In this document: positions 46,440-57,485 of the stretch, one piece after another
How positions within the stretch are numbered: the first letter of the stretch is position 1
How the letters are laid out: every line of letters begins with the position of its first letter
Source: Bradyrhizobium sp. 200
GTDB taxonomy: Bacteria > Pseudomonadota > Alphaproteobacteria > Rhizobiales > Xanthobacteraceae
Direction of reading: 5' to 3'
NCBI RefSeq assembly: GCF_023100945.1
Contig: NZ_CP064689.1
Coordinates: 6,616,001-6,680,000, forward strand
DNA: 64,000 nt
Program-made: the position numbers and the translations under genes
The notes under the pieces: model-generated
What the model saw: only the letters and a program-made list of their open reading frames with translations
What the model was told of the DNA's origin: nothing
Database searches by the model: none

Positions 46440-47053
46440 TTGATCGCCTATCTCTGATGAAGGAGATCAATATCCGGATGCTTAAGGACGTGCCCCTAAT
46501 GACCAGTTCGTAAATCATTCGCGCGCTCAACGCGAAGGCGCCCAGGGCAAATATCAGATAAAACACTGCAGCGACCACATCGCGAAGCAGTCCGGTGAAA
46601 AAGGATCGCGTATCACCCACACTTGCGCATAACAAATCACCAGCAGGTACGCCGCAACCTGCAAGGCGAACAGGCCGCAAAGAAGGCCGTATACGAGGTT
46701 AAAAATCCGCTCGGTTACCAGACCGTAAACTCGTGCCGATGGCCTTCGATCGCATAGGGCCGCACTCAACAGAGCCAGCACCAGAGCTAGCACGCGAGAG
46801 ACAGCACCATACCGCCCGGTATTATCCATGCGGGCCTTGCGAAATCATGCCATCCGAACAAAACAAGTTGCCAGCGATGACGAGTGTCGTCGGATGTAAG
46901 CAGTCGTCCCGTGGTGATCAACGAAAAGAATTGGTTCACCCCGGTCGTGATGAGGCCGATAACGACGAGCCAAATTACGAAATCGAAAAGCGACCGAAAT
47001 GCTCTTAGCAAGCGCCGCAGAACTCTTATTATGGATTCGCTGACACCTCCCAT
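46440..47053 (-). pseudogene. Membrane protein, frameshifted
   Basis: Hydrophobic segments occur in three successive frames: LFDFVIWLVVIGLITTGVNQ, VLALVLALLSAALC with IFNLVYGLLCGLFALQVAAY, and VAAVFYLIFALGAFALSARM. Together they would form a protein of about 200 residues with four to five membrane helices. I do not recognise the family. It probably formed an operon with the phosphoesterase just downstream. Confidence 0.6.
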
Positions 47054-47409
47054 CTAGGCCACCGTTGTGACATTGTAAGCACCTCGACTTCTTGACATTC
47101 GTGCGGGCAGCAAGACTGCCGGAAAGGGACACTGGGCGTCCCGGATTTGTTTTGGCAAAACCCAGAAGACAGATTCAATGGCTTGGCAACGAAGCAATAC
47201 GCAAGCTTAGCGAAAACACCTAAGCCAGGGGACAAGTTTCAGCGCGCCCTTTCCTTGCCGCTCGAGCCTGATTTGCCATGAGCGATAGACGCTTGCGTCG
47301 CATAGCGTTGATCTTCGCTTTTCCGCGCCACAACCTGACGCTACGTGAGATTCAAGCACTTAATTACATATCCATACCGATGATGTGCAGCTGATTGTGA
47401 AAGCAGTGA
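47054..47409. other. Gap at the truncated end of the NRPS gene
   Basis: About 360 bases. NRPS similarity stops sharply near 47430 and no other gene begins, suggesting a deletion breakpoint here. Confidence 0.45.
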
Positions 47410-49961
47410 TCACCGAGCGCCGTCGCCGCACTTCTCTTCCCACACAAACTCCAGCAAGGCGGAGAAGTCCGCACGGGTCTCTTCCTCCACGAGCACGAGC
47501 AGGCCACCATCCCTCCAACAACTGAACAATTCCTGGAACGACACGTCGAAGTTCAGGGGCGTGAACTGAAGTGTGCGTCGTTTGGGCGCGCCACGCTCCG
47601 GTGTCGAGCAGAGCAAATTCACAAGCGAGCCGTGGGACATTTCGACGCCTTTGGGCGTGCCTGATGATTCCGAGGTGTAGATCACATAGGCGAGATGGCG
47701 TGAGGTGAGGCCCAGCGCACGCAAATCCGGATCCGACGCCGGCAGCTGCGCCCAGGCGGGCGTACCTGTCGCGAGATCCACCGCCGTGATATCGACCAGC
47801 GCATCGGAGCCAAGCGCGGCGCGTCCCGCCGCATCGGCCAGCACCAGCTGCGGCGCCGCATCCTCAAGAACCTGCCGCAGCCGCGCGGATGGATAAGCCG
47901 GATCGAGCGGCAGATACGCGCCCCCTGCCTTGAGGATCGCGAGCAGCCCCACCACCATGCCCACGCTGCGCTGAAGGCAGATCGCGACCGGCTGATCCGG
48001 CTTCACCCCGAGCGCGATCAGATGATGTGCGAGCCGGTTCGCCTGCGCATTGAGATCGCCATAGCTTAAGTGCTCGCCCGCATAGGTCACCGCCATCGCA
48101 TCCGGCGCCTGGCGCACCTGCGCCTCAAACAGCTCATGGATGCACCGCTCCGACGGATAGCGCGCCGCCGTCCGGTTCAGCTCAAGAGGTATGAGCGCTC
48201 CTCGGACGACAGCAGCTCAACCCGTGCGACCGGCTGCTGCGCATCGGCTATCACAGCACACAACAAGTTTTGCAAATGCTGCGTCATGCGGTCGATCTGC
48301 TTGGTCGCCAAGCGACTGGCATCAAAGTGCCACCGAAAGCTCCCATCGAGAGCGCAAAGCTCAAACGTTAGAAAATCACCGGAAAGGGCTGTCTCTGAAT
48401 TCGGGCTTGAAGGTAGATCACCAGCGGCAGAACAGCTATTTGCGGTCACCGTCACGCCAATCGGCCAAGGTCGGCGCGATTGTAGCGCCTCCTTGCCGCG
48501 CAACGTCGGAGAGCGCGCAATAAGATCCCGCGGAAAAGTATCGTGCTCCCTCAGATCAGCGCATTCGGCCGCCACCGCCCTGCGTACCTCTGCGAAATCA
48601 CTAGCGAGATCGATGGTCATTTGCATCGGCACGACAGAGGCGACAAGCACCTCCACCGCCCTGATCCCGGCTCGCGATCCATTCGTTGCGGGAACCCATC
48701 CCAATTGAAGCTCTGATTCTCCCGTGATGCGGGCGAGATAGATCAGCCAAGCACTCAGCAAGCCCTCAGTACGATCAACTGGCGACCACTCGGCCAAAGC
48801 ACTTGGAATGAGCCAGGAACTCAACTGCCATCTTGGCGAAGCCGCAGTTTCCGGAGACGACAGAAACGGAAGCTGCAATGTCTTAAACTGCTCAAGCCGC
48901 TGCCGCCAAAACTTCTCCCGAGGCGCCAATATTCCATGGGCAACAGTTATGCTCCGCGCCTCCTCTTCGCTCAAAATCGGGAGGCGATCGCCTACATTCA
49001 GACCGGACTGCCTCGCGAGCGTCCGTGCATCCAGAGTCCGACCGTCCGGGCCGCCAAACCAAACATCAACATCCTCTGTTCCTGTCGCCACACGCCAGTG
49101 GCTGAGGTGGATTTCAACCAGGGACCCTGCCGGAAGGCCGCAGCGTGTAGCAAATGCCTCCAAGCGCCTGACTGCGACAACATCATCGCCCAGGAGCGCC
49201 TTGGGCAGACACAACGGATTGGAATTATATGGCCCATAGTCTAAGGCGCGTGTGATCGTTGAGAGATCTTGCGCGGACCGATTCCATCGCAGACAGCCCG
49301 CAGCATCTGGGCGTCGACGCCTCTGAAAAACACTTCCGTCCACTAGTGCCTGCGAACCAGCATGGAGCTCTCCATTCGTCAAGCCAGCTAGAAGCTCTCG
49401 GAAAGCTTCGACAGCGGCTTCATGACATTTGAGGTTCAGGGTCAACGCCGTATCGGTTGACGCAATAGAAACTTGGCGCTCAACCACCAACTCACCCGGA
49501 TTAACACCATCATTGCTACGATGCCACGCGATGGCATAGTCGGTCTCTTGGGCCAGCCGCGCCCAAGACATCGAATGAGCTCCCGCATATCGTGGCAACG
49601 GACCGTCTTGGTAATTGAAAGCGCCTTGACGGACTCGGGCAAACACATCCGGTGGCAATATGAATGGATTTCCGACGGAGAATATCCACTCTACCGGATC
49701 GGCATTCATCAACGCGGAGAGCTCTTCAACATCCTCTACGCACAAGATATTGGCGCGAGCAGCCCAATCCCGGAATATGGCGTCGGCACACAGCGCCGCG
49801 CAGACGACATGACCCATCTCAACTACTAGCTGAGCACATCTGATAGCTAGCGTACCACTACCAACAAAGATGCTGGAGCGAATTGATGCGACTGCAGGTG
49901 GTTGCCCATCCCAATCGCCCGGCCTGCAAGCGTCTGCGACCGAAGCATGCCAATGTGCCAT
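47410..49961 (-). pseudogene. Nonribosomal peptide synthetase fragment with N-terminal formyltransferase-like domain
   Basis: From 49961 the frame encodes a formyltransferase-like domain (residues about 28-275; NYQDGPLPRYAGAHSMSW), then a condensation-like domain (LSSWLIPSALAEWSPVDRTE; VTVTANSCSAAGDLP), stopping at 48177. The adenylation domain continues in a shifted frame: LSYGDLNAQANRLAHHL, YLPLDPAYPSARLRQVL, AYVIYTSESSGTPKGVEMSH. It ends abruptly at 47410 in the middle of the adenylation domain, so the carrier domain and later modules are missing. In the formyltransferase part the usual N-x-H reads N-Y-Q and the catalytic Asp of the GxDxGD region reads Asn (DGVNPGELV). The fragment cannot make a peptide. 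Confidence 0.85.
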
Positions 49962-50929
49962 ATTCAGCTACTCCATGCTGTAGGTTGGGAAGTTCTCGCC
50001 GTATGCGCCGCACCACATGCGACTTAATCCGGTCACACTGGTTTGCATTCGCTCGGGAGTAACCGGGTTGAATGCTAATCAAAGCCGGCCAGTGTTAAGA
50101 GGTATCCAGCGCGATCAACGACAGCGGCACCCGTGATGGAAGCGGCAAAGCTTCACTTGATGAGGCCGCACTCAACAGTGCAGCCCCCATGGCGTGGATT
50201 TGGATAAGTCGAGCAAGCTTCATCTGTGTCCGTAGGCAGGCAGCTGCGGGACCGCCATGATCGCAACAGATCTTTCACCGTGTCCCAGCAATCAGCGTGC
50301 CACCCAAAAGGTTAAGCAGGCCCCGCTTGAAGAGGCAAATATCCATGCACTTCACTCCGAGGCGGAGAACGCTTGAGCGTTAGTGTTGAGTTGCGGACAT
50401 AACGTCCTCAACTGGACATGGCCGAACACGACAATGCAGGCCGTCAAATGACGAAGGTACCTCTTGAGGCGAACTCGAACGCCTGCTTAAGGATGATCCC
50501 AAGAGGATGACGAGGCCCCCTGGCTTCAACTTGATGACAATCTCGTCTTGTAAGTTTATTATCATCAGTGCCAGAACACCAGATCCGCCAATTGGCGCAG
50601 TTCAAGGTCGCCAGACGGGATCTTGAGCAATTCGCTGTCCCGAAAAAGTCGCACAAAAATCGAAAGCAGCTTTGGCACGGCCAATATTATCCCACAGGAC
50701 ATTCACATCGCGCTTGAGGATGAGCGATTATTTCCTTTTCGCTTTGATCATAATATTCGCCCAGCAAAATAGGCCCGGAATCTCCGATTGTCCTTCCGAC
50801 AACCGCCCTATTCCCGCTTTAGAGATGCTCTCCCTCAAGACAATCCTACACCTTCGCGGTGAATTTCGATTGCGATGCCGAAGGGCTGACCAGCGCGATG
50901 CCGTTCAGCTGCAGCCAAGGTAAATAGCC
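49962..50929. other. Gap between the NRPS remnant and the ABC exporter
   Basis: About 970 bases without a recognised gene. A minus-strand stretch near 50520-50565 (IVIKLKPGGLVILLGSSL) has the look of a coding fragment, but I cannot name it. Confidence 0.4.
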
Positions 50930-52768
50930 CTAAGGCTGCGGGGATGCGGCCAGCCATGCTTTAGTCTGGCCTGCCGCCGCGATCTGACCGAACTCGATGG
51001 CCTGCCGCTCGAACAGCCCGCGATAGACGCCGCCCGGCTGCGCGATCAGCGCGGCGTGGGTGCCCTGCTCGACGATCTCGCCACGGTCGAACACCAGGAT
51101 GCGATCGAGGCTGCGCACCGTCGACAGCCGGTGCGCGATCACGATCGAGGTGCGTCCCTTCATCAGCCGCTCCATCGCCTGCTGGATCACCGCCTCCGAT
51201 TCCGAATCGAGGCTGGAGGTCGCCTCGTCCAGGATCAGGACAGGTGCGTCCGCAAGGAACGCGCGCGCCAGCGCGACGCGCTGCCGCTCTCCGCCCGACA
51301 GCTTGACACCGCGTTCGCCCACCAGCGTGCCGTAACCTTTGGGCAGCCGCACGATGAAGTCGTGCGCGTTGGCGAGCCGCGCCGCCTGTTCGATCGCCGC
51401 CATGCTCACGCCGGGCCGGCCATAGGCGATGTTCTCCGCCAGCGAGCGGTGAAACAGGATCGGCTCCTGTTGCACAATCGCGATTTGGCTGCGCAGCGAT
51501 TGCTGCGTCGCTTTGGCGATATCCTGGCCGTCGATCAGGATACGGCCGCCGGAGAGGTTGTAGAGCCGCTGCACCAGCTTGACGCACGTGGTCTTCCCGG
51601 AGCCGGAACGGCCGACCAGACCGATGCGCTCGCCGGCGCGGATCTCGATCGACAGTCCATCATAGAGCGGCGCGCGATGGCCGCCATAAAGGAATGTGAC
51701 GTCCTCGAACGTGATCCTTCCGCCCCGAATGTCGATCGACTTGGCATCCGGCGCATCGGCAATGCCGATCGGCTCGCTATGGATGGCGACAAGTTCCTCC
51801 ATGTCGTTTACCGAACGCTGCAGATTGTTGATGTGCATGCCGACGTCGCGCAAATAGGCGTGGATGATATAGTAGCTCGTCAGCACGTAGGTGACGTCGC
51901 CCGGGGAGGCGCGCCCGGCGATCCACAGCAGAATGGCGCCGCCGATCACTGATGCGCGAAAGCACAAGAGCATTACGAGCTGCACTGTGCTGGTGGCGTG
52001 GTAGCGCCGCCAGCTGCGCAGTACCCGCGCCCGCCAGCGGCTGACGACACGGTCAAGCCGAGCATCCTCGCGCGCCTCCGCGCCGAAAGACTTCACCACA
52101 GCATTGCAGGTGAGCGAGTCCGCCAGCGTGCCGCTGACCTTGGTGTCCCAGACGTTTGAGACGCGCGCCGCCGGCGCGATGTAGACGATCGTGAATGCCA
52201 TTGTCACCGCGACATAGATCACCGCGCCGAGGCCGACCACCCCGCCGAGCACCGGCCAATGCAGACCGAGCAGGATCATCGAGCCCACGAGCACCGCCAG
52301 CGACGGCAACAATGCCATCAGGATCGTGTTGTTGAGCAGGTCGAGCGCCCACATGCCGCGCGTGATCTTGCGCACGGTCGATCCGGCGAAAGAGTTGACG
52401 TGCCAGTCAGTCGAGAACCGCTGCACCCGCATGAAGGCCTCGCGCGCCACATCTGACATCGCCTTCAGCGTGAACGGCATGATCGCCTGCAAGCCTGTAC
52501 ACCGCAATATAATCGAGAGCAGGCCAAGCGCGAGGATGCCGCCGAAAGCGACGAACGCCGCCTGCCGCGCCGCCTGGTCGGACGGACCTGATGTCAGCGC
52601 GTCCACCAGATGGCCGGAATAAACCGGCATGAATAGGTCGGCCACCGTTGCCCCTAAGAAGCCGACGAGGGCGATCGCGACGCGGACGGGCTGCTTCAGC
52701 CAGTGGCGGAACACGAACGGGATCACCACGCCGATTGCGGTGGGTTGCTTGTCATCTTTAACGATCAT
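50930..52768 (-). CDS. ABC exporter with fused membrane and ATPase domains
   Basis: The protein of about 612 residues is a half-size ABC exporter. The first 320 residues hold about six membrane helices (for example VAIALVGFLGATVADLFMPV). The ATPase domain has Walker A GRSGSGKTT, the signature LSGGERQR, Walker B VLILDEATSSLD and the H-loop IVIAHRLSTVRS. It acts as a dimer in the inner membrane; lipids, peptides or drugs are possible substrates. The ATG at 52768 is preferred because the upstream extension from 52861 is basic and unlike the family. It lies about 970 bases from the NRPS remnant in the same direction and may once have exported that product; this is inference. The gene is intact. 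Confidence 0.88.
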   Translation of the reverse strand: MIVKDDKQPTAIGVVIPFVFRHWLKQPVRVAIALVGFLGATVADLFMPVYSGHLVDALTSGPSDQAARQAAFVAFGGILALGLLSIILRCTGLQAIMPFTLKAMSDVAREAFMRVQRFSTDWHVNSFAGSTVRKITRGMWALDLLNNTILMALLPSLAVLVGSMILLGLHWPVLGGVVGLGAVIYVAVTMAFTIVYIAPAARVSNVWDTKVSGTLADSLTCNAVVKSFGAEAREDARLDRVVSRWRARVLRSWRRYHATSTVQLVMLLCFRASVIGGAILLWIAGRASPGDVTYVLTSYYIIHAYLRDVGMHINNLQRSVNDMEELVAIHSEPIGIADAPDAKSIDIRGGRITFEDVTFLYGGHRAPLYDGLSIEIRAGERIGLVGRSGSGKTTCVKLVQRLYNLSGGRILIDGQDIAKATQQSLRSQIAIVQQEPILFHRSLAENIAYGRPGVSMAAIEQAARLANAHDFIVRLPKGYGTLVGERGVKLSGGERQRVALARAFLADAPVLILDEATSSLDSESEAVIQQAMERLMKGRTSIVIAHRLSTVRSLDRILVFDRGEIVEQGTHAALIAQPGGVYRGLFERQAIEFGQIAAAGQTKAWLAASPQP

Positions 52769-52906
52769 GGCGCCAGCAGTTTCTGCCACACGCGGCGTAA
52801 GACCCTTTTTATCCCGACGCGATGTGCCGAATGCTTGGCGCTGCCGTCCGAGGCGACGCAATAATGCCCGGAGTTTGGGGGCTGCGGTCGAAATGTTCTG
52901 CCCATT

Positions 52907-53060
52907 TCACCCCCTCTTTGCGTAAGCGTAGCTGAAGCGGTTCACTCTTTGGGCGTTCCAAAGCATGAGAGCATCGATCTGAGAGATCGGCCAGCCTTGT
53001 GCGATCCGTTCGATAGTTTGTGTGAGCCAGGCATGCGGATCGACGTCATTCATCTTCGCC
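52907..53060 (-). pseudogene. C-terminal scrap of an IS66 transposase
   Basis: The minus-strand frame reads RRAKMNDVDPHAWLTQTIER and then PISQIDALMLWNA, which matches the C-terminal domain of IS66-family transposases (usual form NDVDPQAWL ... DELLPWNW). The rest of the element is not present. Confidence 0.8.
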
Positions 53061-53376
53061 CGTCTGCAAAAGCATGGAGATGGCCGCCTAAGTCCGGGCG
53101 CCGCCATGGCCGTGCGCAAAGGGTGCATTTTATGAGGAAGGAGTCGTTCAGCATTTCATGTAGACCTTAAGACCGTAAGAGTGTTTGCATCATGGAATGA
53201 CGGCGGGACTTCACCTGGAAGATCACGTCCGCCTCAAGCCGGCCGGAGGTCATCGCAATTTGAACCTCCACCTGCCGCAAACAATCCGGCGCTGTACTCG
53301 ATGGTCTTTAGTTGCCACTGGCTTGCCGGACAAATGGACGAATTCACCCGTGAGCAATTCCGACTACGAAGCTTTT
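53061..53376. other. Gap between the IS66 scrap and the thioredoxin-like gene
   Basis: About 315 bases; no gene is supported. It may contain more decayed insertion-sequence DNA. Confidence 0.4.
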
Positions 53377-54624
53377 TCATGTTTTCTCTTCCGGCGCCTG
53401 CGCTTTGACTCTTTCGGAGACTTCGTCTTGCGGAGTCGCACTAAGAGCTCCGTAGCAAGCCTTCTCACCCTTGTAGTTGGCCAGCGCTTGGACCAGTAGC
53501 GACATAAAGTGCTGTTTCAGTTCGTCCGGGATAGGCTCAGGACCGTCCAGCGACTTCAGCGCCACCTCAACCAACTCGATCGCGCGACCCTTGTTGCCGC
53601 TCTCGTAATAATACTGAGCGACCGCTCCATAGGATAGGAACTTGGAGCCGTCGCCGCGTTGCGGAGGATTCAGTGCCAGGATGTGTTCGGACAACTCCTT
53701 GCCCATGGCAAAGCGCTCGGCAGGCGGGAAGTCGGAATTGTCATTCGCCGGATCGAAGAGTTGGCGCATCGCCCCGGCCATCCACGGCTCGGATTTTTTG
53801 CCGATCGCGTCCCGGACCAATTGGCGCATGACCGGCAAGCCATTCCGCATGTCGCGCATCCTGTGAAGCAACAGACCCGCATGGAGCACGCGGAAGTTGA
53901 CGTCGTCCGGCATCACAGCGACGGCCTCTTCTACCGCCGAAAGCGCATTCGCCCAATCCTCCGCCTTCATCGCCGGCGTGAGTTTAGCGAAGATCGGCTC
54001 AGTCAAAGCTCGCTTGCGCGTCATTTCGCGCGTTGTGCGTTCGCCTTCGGCGATCCGCTCTGTATCGGCGGCTTTAGCTTCATCGCTGGTGCGCCAGCTG
54101 CCGTTAAGAATCTTCGGCAAAACGTCATCGAGTTGCGTCGGAAGACCGATAAAGGCGATGTAGCCATCACGGTCGACGACGAACGAGGTGGGAATCCCGA
54201 CAGAAAAGCTGGGATCCATCCAAAGCTTGTTCATATTCCCTGTGTAGTCGAATCCGATCCGGTAGTTGAGATTCGAGAACTTTTTGGTCAACCATGCGTC
54301 CAACTTGGTTCGAGCCTCGTCCAGCGTTGGCCCTTCTTCGTTAGCTGCGACTCCGACGACCTCAAGTCCCCTGTCTCTGTATTCCTCTTGGAGTCGCACC
54401 AAATGGGGCATCGCCTTCACACATGGCCCGCACCAAGTTGCCCAAAATTCGACGATGTACACTTTTCCCGGCTGGAAGCTCGTGAGGGGCTGGCCACGCA
54501 GCCAGTTCTCCACCTTAATCGGAGGAGCTGGGGAATCCATGCGCACTACCATGTTGTTCTCCATAACTATTGCCAAACGTTGCGCGACTTTTTGCGCTAG
54601 CTTATCTCTCTCAGAACGAGGCAC
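53377..54624 (-). CDS. TlpA-like thioredoxin-domain protein with C-terminal helical repeat region
   Basis: The 415-residue frame starts with GTG at 54624; an ATG at 54564 is an alternative. Residues about 35-175 form a TlpA/ResA-like thioredoxin domain with the redox motif WCGPC at 64-68 and the cis-proline region GIPTSFVVDRDG. The remaining 240 residues are helical and may form TPR-like repeats (LSAVEEAVAVMPDDVNFRVL; AIELVEVALKSLDGPEPIPD). There is no signal peptide at either start, so it may be cytoplasmic, unlike most TlpA proteins. It would reduce disulfides or peroxides; the partner is unknown. Flanking DNA is decayed, but this gene is open throughout. Confidence 0.82.
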   Translation of the reverse strand: MPRSERDKLAQKVAQRLAIVMENNMVVRMDSPAPPIKVENWLRGQPLTSFQPGKVYIVEFWATWCGPCVKAMPHLVRLQEEYRDRGLEVVGVAANEEGPTLDEARTKLDAWLTKKFSNLNYRIGFDYTGNMNKLWMDPSFSVGIPTSFVVDRDGYIAFIGLPTQLDDVLPKILNGSWRTSDEAKAADTERIAEGERTTREMTRKRALTEPIFAKLTPAMKAEDWANALSAVEEAVAVMPDDVNFRVLHAGLLLHRMRDMRNGLPVMRQLVRDAIGKKSEPWMAGAMRQLFDPANDNSDFPPAERFAMGKELSEHILALNPPQRGDGSKFLSYGAVAQYYYESGNKGRAIELVEVALKSLDGPEPIPDELKQHFMSLLVQALANYKGEKACYGALSATPQDEVSERVKAQAPEEKT

Positions 54625-55801
54625 ACGGGTTCAAGGGAAGGAGCATCGCTCGTTTTGCGCTCTGGATTCATTCAGCCCTGACTCAGTGTTGCTGGATCTC
54701 AACAGCAACAGCCGTGCCATCTTCGTCAGCGCGCATTAAGCGTCTGACTACGCTTTGAAAAAACTCCACGGAGCCCAAACCGACCGGTGTTCTGAACCTG
54801 ACGGGCTTTGTACCGCTGTCAGGTGTTGGACACGAATTGCGCCCTTTGCGCGGAAGCTGGTTTGTGAGTCACCGAACGGAAGTTGCTAACCCCTCTCCCT
54901 GCCCGACAGGATTAGAGGCGAGCGATGCTGTAGATCGGAGCCAAAAAAGGCCGTGGACCGGCGACGCGTGTTCGTGTCTATGAGGACGGAATCATTTGCG
55001 GGGCACTGCAGCGGGTGCCGCTTATGGTGCGCCGTAAAACTGCCAGTGCTCGCCATCGCGCCGAGCGGTTCCTGCACCCCAAACTGGTACTCCGATCAGT
55101 TTTGCTGTCCAGTCGCGGGTACGGGAGGTGCCTGACACCCCTATCCCGTTCTAAAATCACTGCCTCGTATCGAAAAATACATCGCCGCTCGCCTCGATGC
55201 GAGCTAAGGTTTATGAGGGCGTTCATCTCACAAGTTTCTGACCAGGAGGCCCGCTGGCTCCCACCCCGCTGGCCCCATGAACACTGTCGTCCTAGCGAAA
55301 GCCCTGCGGATCGCCATACCGCCGATCGTCGCCTTCATAGTGCAGATCGTCGAGAACATGTCGACTGCTCCGCCTAAAGTTCCAGAATAAACGTCTCGAT
55401 TGGTGTTGCGCGCTAGATTGTCCGTAGCCAGGCCATCCCCTCTGTCAATCAAAGTCAGGAAACGGCAGCCGTCAGCGGCTTCTCGCTGACGCCACTTCGC
55501 GGCGAGCGCCGAGGTAGAGCGCCTTGATTTCATCCTGGGTGCACAATTCGGTCGAAGCGCAGGCTGGATAGCACGCTCACAAAAGCGACCGCACGGTCGG
55601 AGCGTAGCGCGACCGTTCGACTATTGTTCAGCTGCCAGAATCGGGAGGCCCTGTTGAGCAGATTCCGGACGAGATTCTATCCTCAAAAGCGCCTATTATC
55701 TTTTACCGACGAACCAAGTGCCTCTTCAGGGCTTTGAGCCGCGAGTTCGGTATTCTTAAGCTGCCTGTGCGTGGGGCAGTGTTGGCTTAGCGGAGTCGAT
55801 A
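54625..55801. other. Long stretch without a recognised gene
   Basis: About 1.2 kb. Short frames on both strands show no family. A minus-strand segment near 55300-55380 (DMFSTICTMKATIGGMAIRR) looks protein-like but could not be identified. Confidence 0.4.
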
Positions 55802-56495
55802 ATGACCCCAACCCACCGCATTATTCAGGAATCATCCGGAACTCGATCTTCAAAAATCGTCAGCTTTCTCTACGGATCGGCCGCGGACATCGCCTTCCTC
55901 ATCACAATTTTGTCTGTTGTCGGCTTGTAAGCGGCCTACTCGTGCCGAAGACGATCGACACGGGCCGGCAGACATGCATTGAATCGCTTGTCGTAGAGGG
56001 AGCGTATGGCTCCGTTTGCCATGCACTACAGCGTCATGACGCGCAAGCGCTTCAAAGACTCCTGGACACAATAAGTGCCGAAGCACATTGAACGAAGTAC
56101 TTATGCGCTGCGAGCCTCATGCTGCTAATCTGGTAGTGGCGTCCGGCAGGCTGAGGAAGCCATGGCGCGGTGACAGCCGCGACAGTCTCATTCGTCGGCT
56201 GGATGGTCGTGTTCACAAGCACGTTTCTGATCGATCATTTCGAATGTTCGGAGTACATCAAGTAGCACCCGAACTCGCGAACTGCGCAAGCCAGCGCCGC
56301 AATTCGCACCCCGCTGCACCACAGATTGTGCGGATTCTATCATCGCGTCTGGGCCGCGCCCCGCACGAGGATCGCTATCTGTTATTTCCAGCCGTGATGA
56401 CCGCTTACATATTTGTTGGCATCTTCTCATCAGCAAACAGTTTTCTGCGGTCAACGCCGTCGGCATTGGTGACAAGTATGTCCCGCGTGGGATAG
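55802..56495 (+). pseudogene. mddA: MddA-type (isoprenylcysteine methyltransferase-like) membrane methyltransferase, frameshifted
   Basis: Pieces in several frames follow the order of MddA, the membrane methyltransferase that makes dimethyl sulfide from methanethiol: KIVSFLYGSAADIAFLITIL, LVSGLLVPKTIDTG, AMHYSVMTRKRFKDSW, HIERSTYALRAS, VSFVGWMVVFTSTFLIDHFE, MFGVHQVAPELA and FPAVMTAYIFVGIF. At least five frameshifts and internal losses separate them, so the gene is dead. The related NnrU and isoprenylcysteine families share the fold, so the exact substrate of the ancestor is less certain than the family. Confidence 0.75.
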
Positions 56496-57395
56496 AGCCT
56501 CTCGCGAAAGGCAGCGCCGCCGAGAGAACCGCCTCCACCAAACCGTGATGTGCGTCTGCCTAGTCTCCTTGAGCTCTGCCACCGCATCAACCAGCCGGTT
56601 CGCTGCACGATATCCATTCGCGCATAAGGAAGCACCGCGGGCGTGTCGCCCAGGCAATCAAGGCTAGGTCCGAGAGCGGCGCGAAGCTAGCCTGGATGGC
56701 CTTTTCGGTCGAGACGAGTTCAGGATGTTCAGATCACTGATCAAGAGCATGGGAAGGGTGTTGGAGGGACGGAAGCGAAGGCCTGGTCCCACTCGTGAAG
56801 CTCAAGTTCGAGGGGCTTCCGGCTCCGAGTGGGCAGCGTGAAAGGCGTTCTTTTCCGAAATGATGCCGTTCGAAAAATAGCATTCTCCTGGAGGATGTAT
56901 CGAGCGATCTCACGAGGGTCTGCAGGCACTTGAGCGCGGTGAGTGAAGGACCAGTCAAGCCGCGTTTCAAGCGGCAACACGAAACAAGAAGGTTCTCAGC
57001 CGGAGCGAATGAGAACCTTGAAAGGTGCTTAGTTGATCTTGAAAGGATAGGCTGAGCCGGTTCAACTAGAAGCTAGACGGCACCTATATAGGCGACTTCC
57101 TGATCGGGTCTGATCTGAGCCTCGCGCGGACTTGCGAGAAGGATACAACCCGCGCGCGCGAACAGGTCCTCGGGTCAGTTCGCCGAAATCCGGATCACCT
57201 TCGGATCGCCGAAGTCGCCGCCGGATCTCAGAGCGGCTAAGGGCGACGCCGCCGACATCGCTAGGCTTACGGGGCCTCTGCACGCATGACGGCGCTCTGA
57301 GAACTCGATCGCTTCACCGGGCGCGATCCGTCGTCAGAACTGAGGCAGGCGCACCATTGTTTGCATGAGAGGATAGTCCGCATCGGGAATTGCTC
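56496..57395. other. Stretch without a recognised gene
   Basis: About 900 bases. Frames at 56734-56980 (minus) are protein-like but unrecognised. No promoter or repeat stands out. Confidence 0.4.
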
Positions 57396-57485
57396 TCACG
57401 AACGCGAGCGAAAAGCATCCATCGCGTGGGCCAATAGTATGCCGATGCTCAAAAGAATAAGAATCCCGACAAGTGCCGAATACAT
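57396..57485 (-). CDS. 29-residue single-span membrane peptide
   Basis: From the ATG at 57485 the minus strand encodes a 29-residue peptide: MYSALVGILILLSIGILLAH is a single hydrophobic helix, followed by a short polar, basic tail (AMDAFRSRS). GGAGGT lies five bases upstream, one of the best ribosome-binding sites in the window. I recall very similar small peptides from other Bradyrhizobium genomes. The function is unknown; small inner-membrane peptides often modify larger membrane complexes. Confidence 0.68.
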   Translation of the reverse strand: MYSALVGILILLSIGILLAHAMDAFRSRS

